NCBI GenBank assembly: GCA_016872875.1
Contig: VGYW01000145.1
Coordinates: 1-18,002, forward strand
DNA: 18,002 nucleotides
Source: Planctomycetota bacterium
GTDB taxonomy: Bacteria; Planctomycetota; PUPC01; DSUN01
Direction of reading: 5' to 3'
Shown: piece by piece, positions 4,997-12,334 of the stretch
Numbering within the stretch: the first letter of the stretch is position 1
Layout of the letters: every line of letters starts with the position of its first letter
Notes under the pieces: generated by a model
What the model was told of the DNA's origin: nothing
What the model saw: the letters and a program-made list of their open reading frames with translations, nothing else
Databases searched by the model: none
Made by a program: the position numbers and the translations under genes

Positions 4997-7900
4997 TCAG
5001 CGCATCGGCGTTGCGGTTGGCGTGAACTGGCGGTTCCAGACGGGCGGGAAGGCCATGTCGCGGAGGACCAGCTCGTGCTCGCCGTCGAGGGTGGAGACGG
5101 CGATGAGCTGGGTGCCGCTCCACCGCCCCCAGTCGCTCCCCGCCTCGTCGGTCCAGTAGGCCATCCACGTGCGGCCGTCGAAGAGGAGTTCGGGGCGGAC
5201 GATCCACGCCGGCTTGGTGACGTGCAGGACGCGGGCGCGGCCATGCGTCCTGATGCGAATGGCCTTGCCGTCCAGCTTCGCCTCGAACGGCCCCTCGCCC
5301 GACACCGTGACCCCATCGCCCACGTCTACGCTGAGGGTCTTCGCTTGGCTGCCCACGAATCGCTCGACGCGGTCGGGGAAGACGCGGACGGCGCCCGCCT
5401 TGCCTTTGAAGACCACATAGTCCACCTTCACGTCGAGCGGCGTGTCGCTGAGGAAGCAGTAGTCGGTGGACTCTGCGGTGACGACCTTGATGCAGCCGGG
5501 GGCCGGCGATGAGATGGCGGGCAGCTTCTCGCCATCCTTGTGCGGATAGACGACGTAGAAGAAGTCCTCGCCGGGCTTGCCCGCGACCTGGTAGATGGTC
5601 TTCGTTTCCTTGTCGCTGGCGTCGGGCACGCCGAGGGCCTTGCCAAACGCCCGATGATGGTAGTTCGGGCCGAGCGGGTAGTCGAAGGTCATCACCACCT
5701 TGCCATCGAGCGATTGGCGGCCCGCGAACCAGAAGTGGGTGCCCGCGCCGAACTTGGTCTTCATCTCGATGGTGTTGCCCTGTTGGACGATGTTCTCGGG
5801 GCCGTCGAGGTTGAGCCAGTGCCACCAGGCGCCGCGCTCCTTGCCGCCGGGGAAGGTGTCGCGGATGACGAAGTAGTTGGCGCCCTCGGGCTTGGGGCTC
5901 TTGAGGAATAGCACGTGCCGCCGCCACTCGGCCGGCCCCTTGCCGTCGCCGAAGTACTCAGCGGGATAGTGCTCGCGGCCGACCGCGTAGTCCACGGATT
6001 CGCCGAAGGCGTAGTCCTGAATGGCGGTTTCGCAGCGGCCGAACGGCTCGTGGAGGTTTGGGCCGCCCAGCTTGCAGCGGTTGTGGTAGACCGCATCGTT
6101 CTTCATCGCCGGGCCGTAGTAGTACTGGTAGCCCGTGCCGGGCGAGAGCGGCGCGCCTTTGCCGTAGAGGACGACGTTCAGGTCGTCCATGTCCCAGTGG
6201 CTCTTGTTGAATCCGCAGCGGAAGAGCATGGCCGTTTCGTCGGGCGAGCCGCAGTGGGTGCGGAAGATGACCCCGTAGCCTGGGATGAAGGTGCTCTTGA
6301 GGGGCCGCGGCTTCTCGGGCACGTCGGGCAGGAAGCAGGCCGAGTAATCGGGGTCGCTGCCCAGGCTCACGCGGCTGTTGCCGCTGACCAGGCGATGCAT
6401 GTAACGAAGGTAGCCGGCGAATGCCGCGTCCGATTCGGCGAACGCGCCCGTCGAGATGCCGAGGATGCCCTCCAGGGTGTTGCCCGAGTTGCCCATGCCT
6501 GGGAAGATGCGCCAGCCCTTGAAGCGCGCGTCGGGCACCGTGAGGTTGATGTCGTAGGTGAGCGCGGCCTTGTGCCAGCCCTCCCTCGTCAAGTCGCCGA
6601 AGCCGGCGTTGCGGACAAGAGTCTGGGCGAGGGTGAGCGCGCGGGTGGGGCCGTAGAACTGGTAGATCGGCGGCTCGAACCAGGCGCCGCCTGGTTCGGT
6701 GTTCGTCGCCAGCCGCCAGGCGGTGATGGCCTTGTACTGCGTCATCCAGTAGCGGTGCATCGGGTGGTCGGGGATGAGGGCGGCCATGAGGCCGAGGGCC
6801 GACGTGCGGCCGATGGGCATGTTCGGGTTGCCCAGGTGGACCCCCGCCCCGCGCGGATTGTAGTCCGGCTCGCTCAGCAGATACGAGTAGAGGGCGAGGT
6901 AGCGGCGGAGCTGGCTCCGCAGCTCGGCGGGAAGCGTGGGGCAGGCGAGCGCGCTGTCGGCGTAGATCGTCCAGAGATACTGATAGGTCTGCCCGTATTC
7001 GCTCAGGCCGACCACGTTCCAGTCGGCCCCGCCGCGTCCGCTCTGGAAGCCGCGGATGGCAGTCTCCGCGTTCGCCTTCGCCGTGGCCTCCTTGCCGTCG
7101 AAGACATAGAGCTTCATCAGCAGGTCTTTCTCGGGGTGCTTGTCGAGGTGGCGCTTCAGCCGCTCGACGAGCCGTGGCGTGAGCAGGCCGCACGGGTAAG
7201 CCGGCCTCCTGTCGGGCCAGTCGAGCACCCAGTCCTTGTAGCGGTCGAGGCCGATGTAGCCGAGGCGGATGCGGGTCTCCACGATGTCGGCCAGGCCGAA
7301 GCCGAGCGCCCACTCGCGGCGGCCGTAGCTCGCAGGCAGCCCAGGGTCGTGCTCGTGCGAGGAGAAGGGCGACTTGTCGTCCGTCAGGTCGAGATACCAG
7401 TGGGAGTAGCGGACGCTGATGTGCAGGGCGACCTGGACGCCGCGCGCGGGGTCGTGCCAGGCGATGAGCGAATTGGTCCGCCGCCACGAGCCTGTGTGCA
7501 TGGGCGAGAGGGAGACCTGCGTCTTCGCGTCGCGCAGCTCGATCCCCGTCCTCAGCCCCCACGGGCAGCCGGGCACGATCTTCTCCAGGAGCACGAGGTC
7601 CTTGCCCGGCATGAAAGGCGCGGGCGGCGCGTATGCCCCGACCTGCTTGAGCGGCCCCTGCTGCTCCTTCGACTTCTGCTCGATGTAGGCGGCGAATGGC
7701 TCGAGCTTGCTTTGCGTCTTCGGCCCTTCGCCGGCCAGGAAGCCGATTTGCTCGGGCTTCCAGCCCTCGCCGAGGCCGAGCATCAACTGGTCGCGCCCGT
7801 CCGTGATCTCCCCGAAGTCGTATTCCTCCGTCACCAGCGCCACGGGAACGCCCGTGCTCACCCGCACGCGGAACACATACTGGCCACGGGGGGCGAAATG

Positions 7901-8557
7901 GTATCGCACCTTATAGGCCACCGTCGCCGGCCCATTGTCCACGTAGCGGGCCTCATAGCCCGCCACCTTGCGTTCGGTGACGAAACGTGCCCCGCCCACC
8001 CACTCGCCCCCGGCCTGCTTCCACGCCAGGATGGGCGGCGGCACATCGCTCGCCACCCTCGCGACGGCTTCTGATCTGATCTCTCCGGCCGGCAACCGCA
8101 GCGTGAAGAACTCATTCCCGACTTCCACGCATGTAGTCCCGCCTTCAGGCGGTCTTGCGTTCGTAGTGCCGCCTTTAGGCGGTATCTTGTGAACAAGCGT
8201 GCTCCCCTCCCCGCTCCTGTCCTTCTCCGCCGTCTTCAGCGTGTAGGTGGCCGTCTTGCCCTTTGCCACGGAGGCGACGAAGAGCAGCGTGCTCTTGCCG
8301 GCCTCCGTCTTGATCTGGAACGGCACGGCCTTGCCGTCGTCGCGCACAAGCGCCATCCGCCCGACGGGGAACCGCCGCGTGTCGAGCGCATAGCGCACCA
8401 CCTCCGGCCCCCAATCGCGGAAGCCGTGGTCCGTCAGCCTGATCACGCCATCGGCGGGGACCGCCTGCCTCAACTGCTCGCCGCGCATGGCGACGCGGGC
8501 ACAGGATGCGGCCACAAGCGGGAAGAGCACGGCGGACAATCTGACGCGGTAGCCCAT
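4997..8557 (-). CDS. Secreted heparinase II/III-like polysaccharide lyase
   Basis: About 1,186 residues. The N-terminus MGYRVRLSAVLFPLVAASCA is a signal peptide with a possible lipobox (VAASC), so the protein is exported and may be lipid-anchored. Residues of about 30-400 are beta-rich. A helical region of about 480-760 (Trp/Tyr-rich repeats such as EYGQTYQYLW) resembles an alpha/alpha toroid. The C-terminal third opens with PGYGVIFRTH, then FNKSHWDMDDLNVVLYGKGA and a large beta-sandwich, as in heparinase II/III-type lyases, where a 'SHxHxD' segment lies near this point. Here the second His is replaced by Asp (SHWDMDD). The substrate is not determinable. Residues of about 123-142 are encoded by an inserted REP-like repeat. 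Start ATG at 8557 has AAGGAGAGG upstream and a promoter at 8626-8654. A longer open frame to 8899 runs through repeats and is rejected. Confidence 0.7.
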   Translation of the reverse strand: MGYRVRLSAVLFPLVAASCARVAMRGEQLRQAVPADGVIRLTDHGFRDWGPEVVRYALDTRRFPVGRMALVRDDGKAVPFQIKTEAGKSTLLFVASVAKGKTATYTLKTAEKDRSGEGSTLVHKIPPKGGTTNARPPEGGTTCVEVGNEFFTLRLPAGEIRSEAVARVASDVPPPILAWKQAGGEWVGGARFVTERKVAGYEARYVDNGPATVAYKVRYHFAPRGQYVFRVRVSTGVPVALVTEEYDFGEITDGRDQLMLGLGEGWKPEQIGFLAGEGPKTQSKLEPFAAYIEQKSKEQQGPLKQVGAYAPPAPFMPGKDLVLLEKIVPGCPWGLRTGIELRDAKTQVSLSPMHTGSWRRTNSLIAWHDPARGVQVALHISVRYSHWYLDLTDDKSPFSSHEHDPGLPASYGRREWALGFGLADIVETRIRLGYIGLDRYKDWVLDWPDRRPAYPCGLLTPRLVERLKRHLDKHPEKDLLMKLYVFDGKEATAKANAETAIRGFQSGRGGADWNVVGLSEYGQTYQYLWTIYADSALACPTLPAELRSQLRRYLALYSYLLSEPDYNPRGAGVHLGNPNMPIGRTSALGLMAALIPDHPMHRYWMTQYKAITAWRLATNTEPGGAWFEPPIYQFYGPTRALTLAQTLVRNAGFGDLTREGWHKAALTYDINLTVPDARFKGWRIFPGMGNSGNTLEGILGISTGAFAESDAAFAGYLRYMHRLVSGNSRVSLGSDPDYSACFLPDVPEKPRPLKSTFIPGYGVIFRTHCGSPDETAMLFRCGFNKSHWDMDDLNVVLYGKGAPLSPGTGYQYYYGPAMKNDAVYHNRCKLGGPNLHEPFGRCETAIQDYAFGESVDYAVGREHYPAEYFGDGKGPAEWRRHVLFLKSPKPEGANYFVIRDTFPGGKERGAWWHWLNLDGPENIVQQGNTIEMKTKFGAGTHFWFAGRQSLDGKVVMTFDYPLGPNYHHRAFGKALGVPDASDKETKTIYQVAGKPGEDFFYVVYPHKDGEKLPAISSPAPGCIKVVTAESTDYCFLSDTPLDVKVDYVVFKGKAGAVRVFPDRVERFVGSQAKTLSVDVGDGVTVSGEGPFEAKLDGKAIRIRTHGRARVLHVTKPAWIVRPELLFDGRTWMAYWTDEAGSDWGRWSGTQLIAVSTLDGEHELVLRDMAFPPVWNRQFTPTATPMR
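8133..8188. repeat. Two REP-like hairpins inserted in frame within a coding region
   Basis: Two GTAG-headed hairpin units start exactly 30 bases apart, at 8133 and 8163: GTAGTcCCGCCTTCAGGCGG and GTAGTgCCGCCTTTAGGCGG. They belong to the same family as the pair at 159-211. Because the period is a multiple of three and both copies lack stops in the coding frame, the heparinase-like protein reads through them as PPKGGTTNARPPEGGTT. The units are in direct rather than inverted orientation, unlike the intergenic pairs. Confidence 0.75.
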
Positions 8558-8625
8558 CTTGCCTCTCCTTCGGTTCTGGCGCCGGCCGGGCGGCTTCGCA
8601 CGGTCGCGTGTCCACAAACTCTGTG

Positions 8626-8654
8626 ATTCTACCGGATTCCCCCTGACACGCCAA
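8626..8654 (-). promoter_or_regulatory. Promoter of the heparinase-like gene
   Basis: On the minus strand TTGGCG (8654-8649), a 17-base spacer and TAGAAT (8631-8626) match a sigma-70-type promoter. The start codon at 8557 lies about 60 bases downstream of the predicted transcription start, with the ribosome-binding site in between. It also supports the start at 8557 over any upstream start. Confidence 0.5.
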
Positions 8655-8690
8655 CCCCGCGCAGCAACCATCTCCCGAAGCACGTGCGAC

Positions 8691-8738
8691 AGCCTGTTGG
8701 AGTGCGGTCGCTTGAGACCGCATTGGGCTGCCGGAGCG
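8691..8738 (+). repeat. Hairpin repeat, plus-orientation copy
   Basis: The unit begins agcctgttggagtgcgg and contains a perfect 7-bp stem, TGCGGTC (8703-8709) with GACCGCA (8716-8722). The same unit occurs in the opposite orientation at about 8808-8855 and 8988-9035 and partly at 9175-9198, with a different but still complementary stem (GCGGCG/CGCCGC). Conserved flanks with compensating stem changes indicate that the hairpin, rather than the exact sequence, is maintained. Confidence 0.6.
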
Positions 8739-8942
8739 CTCGACACAATGTCACCCATTCCCCTTGGATCGTGTCCGACAGCCAATGCGAGGGCCCTTCC
8801 TGGCGCGCGCCGGCGAAGCCCACAGCGGCGTCGAGCCGCCGCACTCCGACAGGCTCTCGCGTGTGAATGGGCGCCTGGATTTGGACGCTGGGTCAACACC
8901 TCCCCCCGGCAATCTGCGGTGTCGGCCCAGGGGCATCGTGGT

Positions 8943-8982
8943 GAGAAGAATTACGGAGTTGTTCAACTCCGTAATTCTTCTC
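8943..8982. repeat. Near-perfect 19-bp palindrome, copy 1
   Basis: GAGAAGAATTACGGAGTTG at 8943-8961 is followed by TT and its exact complement at 8964-8982. As RNA it would fold into a long hairpin with a tiny loop, and as DNA it could form a cruciform. The stem is AT-richer than its surroundings. Confidence 0.85.
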
Positions 8983-9123
8983 GCACGCACCGCCACAGCC
9001 CACAGCGGCGTCGAGCCGCCGCACTCCGACAGGCTCTCGCGTGTGAATGGGCGCCTGGATCTGGACGCTGGGTCAACGCCTCCCCCTCGGCAATCTGCGG
9101 TGTCGGCCCAGGGGCATCGTGGT

Positions 9124-9163
9124 GAGAAGAATTACGGAGTTGTTCAACTCCGTAATTCTTCTC
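9124..9163. repeat. Near-perfect 19-bp palindrome, copy 2
   Basis: This is identical to the palindrome at 8943-8982, carried in the second tandem copy (arms 9124-9142 and 9145-9163). It lies 53 bases before the -35 box of the ZIP transporter promoter. Confidence 0.85.
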
Positions 9164-9215
9164 GCACGCACCGCCACAGCCCACAGCGGCGTCGAGCCTT
9201 CGCGGGCAGAGGGGA

Positions 9216-9244
9216 TTGACGCGGTCCGCCGCCCATGCGATACT
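9216..9244 (+). promoter_or_regulatory. Promoter of the ZIP-GDT1 operon
   Basis: TTGACG at 9216-9221, a 17-base spacer and GATACT at 9239-9244, 34 bases before the ATG. A second -10-like TATACT overlaps at 9244-9249 but would have too long a spacer. The promoter begins 18 bases after the last repeat copy ends. I see no clear metal-regulator operator (Zur or MntR box). Confidence 0.5.
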
Positions 9245-9277
9245 ATACTCGACGCGTTGAGCAGAGGAGTTGAGCCG

Positions 9278-10111
9278 ATGCAGGCGTTCTCGGAGTGGCA
9301 CCCGGCGCTTCAGGCCCTGGCGGGCGGGCTGTTCACCTGGGGGGTGACGGCCCTGGGGTCGGTGCCGGTGTTCTTCGCGCGGCAGCCGGGGCGCAGGTTC
9401 ATGGACGCGATGCTTGGGATGGCGGCTGGGGTGATGATGGCGGCGAGCTACTGGTCGCTGCTGGCGCCGGCAATCGAGATGAGCGAGAAGTCGGGCGGCA
9501 ACAAGTGGCTCCCGGCCGTCGTGGGGTTCCTCCTGGGCGCGGTGGTGCTGCGGGTGACGGACAGGCTCCTGCCCCACCTGCACCCGTCGCTGTGCGACAT
9601 GCCGCACGCGCCGGAGGGGCTGCGGTCGTCGTGGCGTCGCTCCATCCTGCTGATCATGGCGATCACGCTGCACAACATCCCGGAGGGGCTGGCGGTGGGG
9701 GTGGCGTTCGGGGGCGCGCCCTACCTCGTCGCGCAGGGCATCGTGAAGCCCGCGGAGGCGCTCGGCGGGGCCATCGCCCTGGCCGTGGGCATCGGCCTCC
9801 AGAACTTCCCCGAGGGCATGGCCGTTGCGTTTCCCCTCCGGCGCGAGGGGCTATCGGCGTGGAGGTCGTTCTGGTACGGGCAGGCCTCGGCACTCGTGGA
9901 GCCGATTTCGGCGGTCATTGGGGCGGGCCTCGTGCTCGTCGTCCAGCCCATCCTGCCTTATGCGCTGGCCTTCGCGGCGGGCGCGATGATCTTCGTCGTG
10001 GCCGAGGAGATCATCCCCGAGGCCCAGCACGGCGGCAACACCGACCTGGCGACGATGGGCGTCATCGGCGGCTTCACGGTGATGATGTTCCTCGATGTGG
10101 CGTTGGGATGA
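9278..10111 (+). CDS. ZIP-family metal ion transporter (GufA/ZupT type)
   Basis: A 277-residue integral membrane protein with about eight hydrophobic segments. It carries the two ZIP signature helices, HNIPEGLAVGVAFG (His132, Asn133, Glu136) and QNFPEGMAVAFPL (Gln175, Asn176, Glu179). These are the binuclear metal site of the family, normally used for Zn2+ or other divalent cation uptake. A further conserved VAEEIIPEAQHG segment (241-252) matches the GufA subgroup. Start ATG at 9278 has AGAGGAG about nine bases upstream. The next gene starts 27 bases after the stop on the same strand and also encodes a metal-transport-type protein, so this looks like a metal-homeostasis operon. The metal specificity cannot be read from the sequence. 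Confidence 0.9.
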   Translation: MQAFSEWHPALQALAGGLFTWGVTALGSVPVFFARQPGRRFMDAMLGMAAGVMMAASYWSLLAPAIEMSEKSGGNKWLPAVVGFLLGAVVLRVTDRLLPHLHPSLCDMPHAPEGLRSSWRRSILLIMAITLHNIPEGLAVGVAFGGAPYLVAQGIVKPAEALGGAIALAVGIGLQNFPEGMAVAFPLRREGLSAWRSFWYGQASALVEPISAVIGAGLVLVVQPILPYALAFAAGAMIFVVAEEIIPEAQHGGNTDLATMGVIGGFTVMMFLDVALG

Positions 10112-10138
10112 ACCTCTGTTGAAGGGGACCACTGCCAA

Positions 10139-10675
10139 ATGGACGTGAAGCTCTTCCTGGTTACGTTCGGCGCGATCTTCCTTGCGGAGCTCGGGGACAA
10201 GACTCAGCTCGCGGCCCTCAGCTTCGCCGCGGGGAACCGCCACGCGCTCTTCATCGTCTTCCTCGCCGCATCGCTGGCCATGACGGTGGCCACGGCCATC
10301 GGCGTTGTCGTGGGCGCCGCCATCACGAAGGTGGTGGACCCGAAGTACATCAAGATCGGGGCGGGCGTACTCTTCATCGTCATCGGGCTAGCGACGCTGC
10401 TGCTGCCCGACCGGAAGCGCGAGCGTGCCTTCGAGCGGCTCACCGCCGAGCTCGAACGCTACCTCAAGGTGGAGCAGTGCAAGACGTGCGCGAAGTTCCA
10501 GGGCTTCATCCGCGACCTTGCGGAGCACGACCACCCCGAGCTGCGCCGCCTCGTCAAGAAGCTCCGCGTGCCCGCCGATGGCCACCACGACGCCCTCGGC
10601 TGCAAGGACTGCTCGACCGACCGCCTCCGCGCCCTCTTCGCGGAGGAGCACGCGAAGATGGAGCCCAGCTCGTGA
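10139..10675 (+). CDS. Half-size GDT1/TMEM165 (UPF0016) protein with Cys-rich tail
   Basis: A 178-residue protein. Residues 1-90 form three membrane segments with the UPF0016 signature ELGDKTQLAA (Glu17, Gly19, Asp20, Lys21, Thr22), a cation/proton exchanger family linked to Mn2+ and Ca2+ export. Only one signature copy is present, so a working transporter would be a dimer. After residue 90 comes a soluble, charged tail of about 88 residues with two CxxC motifs, CKTC (114-117) and CKDC (155-158), with a His cluster between them (HDH, GHH). That tail is not part of the usual family and could bind metal as a sensor or gate. GAAGGGGA before the ATG serves as ribosome-binding site. It is the second gene of the ZIP operon. 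Confidence 0.8.
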   Translation: MDVKLFLVTFGAIFLAELGDKTQLAALSFAAGNRHALFIVFLAASLAMTVATAIGVVVGAAITKVVDPKYIKIGAGVLFIVIGLATLLLPDRKRERAFERLTAELERYLKVEQCKTCAKFQGFIRDLAEHDHPELRRLVKKLRVPADGHHDALGCKDCSTDRLRALFAEEHAKMEPSS

Positions 10676-10699
10676 CCCCCGGGGGCCAGCGCTGCGCGC

Positions 10700-12166
10700 C
10701 TACTCCCGATACGCCACCAGGTCGTTGGCGTACTTCAGCGCGTAGTCGAAGGGCAGATAGCCGTAGCCCTGGTCGCCCCAGTTGGCGCCCCAGCTATTGC
10801 GGAAGATGAAGTAGCCGCCGCCGGGGAACGCCGGGTCCTTGCGGTAGCCCACGATGGCCACGGAGTGGCCGTCCACGCAGTCCACGTTCCGCTTCTGCGG
10901 CGCCGCCATCACGTCCACTCCCTTGATGGTCGTGGTCTTGAAGAAGCCCGGCTTCGGCCACCACATGCCGATGGCGACTGGGGTGTTCTTCTCGAGGTAG
11001 ATGAAGACCTCGTAGAGCTGGCCCATCGTTGCGCCCGTGTTGGCGTTCCAGGGCTTGATGAAGTCGGCGCCGAAGCGCACCCACTTCTTCCCCACGTCCA
11101 TGTATGCCTGCGGCACCTTGTACTTGGGGTCGAAGATGGCCTTGTAGGGCACGAGGGCCTCGGGGTAGGCGCCCCACTTCTGGTAGCCGAGGTCGAGGTT
11201 GCTGAAGAAATCGCCGTCCACCATCTTTCCAGAGACCAGGTTAGCGGCGTAGTTGAGGTACTCCTCCGAGAGGTCGTGGAAGTTCAGGTTCTTCCGCGTG
11301 GCGTACATGTATTCGAGGAGGAAGGTCATGGCGTGGACTGAGCAGGTTCCGCGTCCGCCCTGGTCGCGGAGCTGGAGGGCGAGCTTCTGAATCGAGGGGC
11401 GGAGGTCCTCGTTGGGCAGCTCGAAGGCGCCCGACTTGATGACCTTGAACTCCGCCGGATGCGGCTTGACGGCGCTGAAGGCTTGCACCATCACCGGCCG
11501 CGCGAGCGCGAGCGGCGGCTCGAACGTCGCCACGACGGGTGCCGTGGGCGGCGGCGCCTGCCTGAGGGCCGCAACCACCGCCGGCGTCACAACCGTGGCG
11601 CCCGCGGCCGGCGCAACAACGGCAGCAGGCGTCAGCTCGAGCACGTCCAGGCCCACCATCAGGCCCGTGGCGCGCGGGTCCTTGCCCACGACGTCGAGGA
11701 TCAGGGCGTTTGGCCCAGCCTGAAGCGCGGCCACGCCCAGGAGCAGCTTGCCGCTGTGGGACACGCGCCCGTCGTAGCCGTTGAACGGCGCCCCGACCTT
11801 CGCCTGGCCGATGCTGAGCTGGACGGTCCCGTAGTCGGGCGCCCGCGTGAAGGCGGCGGCGACCGAGTAGTTGCCCGTGGCGGGCGCCTGGATGCGCGTG
11901 CTGAGGCGCGCGCCGACCTGCGTCGGCACCCAGTAGAGCTGCGCCCCGCCGCTCCAAGCAGTCCCGAACGTGGCCATCTGTTGTGCGGACACCTGGCCGT
12001 TCGTCGTGCCCGACAGGCCGGCGAGCGCCTCCCCCTCCACCACAATCGTGTTGCCCATCGGCGCGGGCTGCGGCACGGGCAGCGCCCGGCCCCACGGCAG
12101 TTGCCCCGCCGAGGCCCCCCAAGCCACCAGACACGCCATTGCCATCAGAGCCAGCTTGCCGTTCAT
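10700..12166 (-). CDS. Secreted papain-family (C1A) cysteine protease with N-terminal CBM-like domain
   Basis: A 488-residue exported protein. Residues 1-20 are a signal peptide ending ASA. Residues of about 40-180 form a jelly-roll-like domain (VVEGEALAG..., GNYSVAAAFTRAPDYGTVQL) resembling carbohydrate-binding modules. A Pro/Ala/Val-rich linker covers about 181-235. Residues of about 250-488 are a C1A peptidase with the oxyanion Gln269 and nucleophile Cys275 (QGGRGTCSVHA), His434 (DGHSVAIVGY) and Asn457 (FRNSWGANWGDQGYGY). All catalytic residues are intact. There is no long inhibitory propeptide of the usual ERFNIN type. ATG at 12166 has AGGGGG upstream and a promoter at 12213-12241. The gene converges with the metal operon (24-base gap) and diverges from the TGT gene. 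The likely role is extracellular protein turnover while bound to glycan; this is inferred. Confidence 0.85.
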   Translation of the reverse strand: MNGKLALMAMACLVAWGASAGQLPWGRALPVPQPAPMGNTIVVEGEALAGLSGTTNGQVSAQQMATFGTAWSGGAQLYWVPTQVGARLSTRIQAPATGNYSVAAAFTRAPDYGTVQLSIGQAKVGAPFNGYDGRVSHSGKLLLGVAALQAGPNALILDVVGKDPRATGLMVGLDVLELTPAAVVAPAAGATVVTPAVVAALRQAPPPTAPVVATFEPPLALARPVMVQAFSAVKPHPAEFKVIKSGAFELPNEDLRPSIQKLALQLRDQGGRGTCSVHAMTFLLEYMYATRKNLNFHDLSEEYLNYAANLVSGKMVDGDFFSNLDLGYQKWGAYPEALVPYKAIFDPKYKVPQAYMDVGKKWVRFGADFIKPWNANTGATMGQLYEVFIYLEKNTPVAIGMWWPKPGFFKTTTIKGVDVMAAPQKRNVDCVDGHSVAIVGYRKDPAFPGGGYFIFRNSWGANWGDQGYGYLPFDYALKYANDLVAYRE

Positions 12167-12212
12167 GCTAACGCCCCCTTCCTGGCCGGCCCGTCCTCTT
12201 TCCCTTGATCAG

Positions 12213-12241
12213 AGTCTAGCGCGGGTCCCGGCCGCCCGCAA
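12213..12241 (-). promoter_or_regulatory. Promoter of the C1A protease gene
   Basis: On the minus strand TTGCGG (12241-12236), a 17-base spacer and TAGACT (12218-12213), about 46 bases before the protease ATG. It lies back to back with the TGT promoter, so the two divergent genes share a regulatory region of about 170 bases. Confidence 0.45.
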
Positions 12242-12243
12242 CA

Positions 12244-12272
12244 TTTTCCGGATGCACGCGATCTTGTATACT
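12244..12272 (+). promoter_or_regulatory. Promoter of the TGT gene
   Basis: A good -10 box, TATACT, at 12267-12272 is preceded by only a weak -35 region (TTTTCC, 12244-12249, 17-base spacer). The transcription start would be near 12279, giving a leader of about 55 bases. The -10 is persuasive; the -35 is not. Confidence 0.4.
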
Positions 12273-12334
12273 CGCCTCCTGCGTGCACGCCGAGCCCGCA
12301 GGTCGGGGCGGCGGAACGACAGGAGAGCGACGGC

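Larger units (their letters stand above)
8821..9198. repeat. Tandem duplication, 180/181-bp unit, 2.1 copies
   Basis: Copy 1 spans 8821-9000 and copy 2 spans 9001-9181. The first 17 bases of a third copy run from 9182, up to the point where unique sequence leading to the ZIP promoter begins. I see only a few substitutions and a one-base insertion between the copies, so the duplication is recent. Each copy holds one gcggcg/cgccgc hairpin unit and one long palindrome. No gene is supported inside; open frames through it merely repeat themselves. Confidence 0.9.

Noticed and set aside
5915..8074. A 719-codon open frame on the plus strand opposite the heparinase-like gene
   Set aside because: It is the antisense shadow of a GC-rich gene: Ala/Val/Arg/Glu-rich, no motif, no ribosome-binding site. 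The minus-strand product has a signal peptide and family motifs.
8558..8899. N-terminal extension of the heparinase-like open frame to 8899
   Set aside because: The extension runs through repeats and lies upstream of a good promoter, ribosome-binding site and signal peptide that fit the ATG at 8557.
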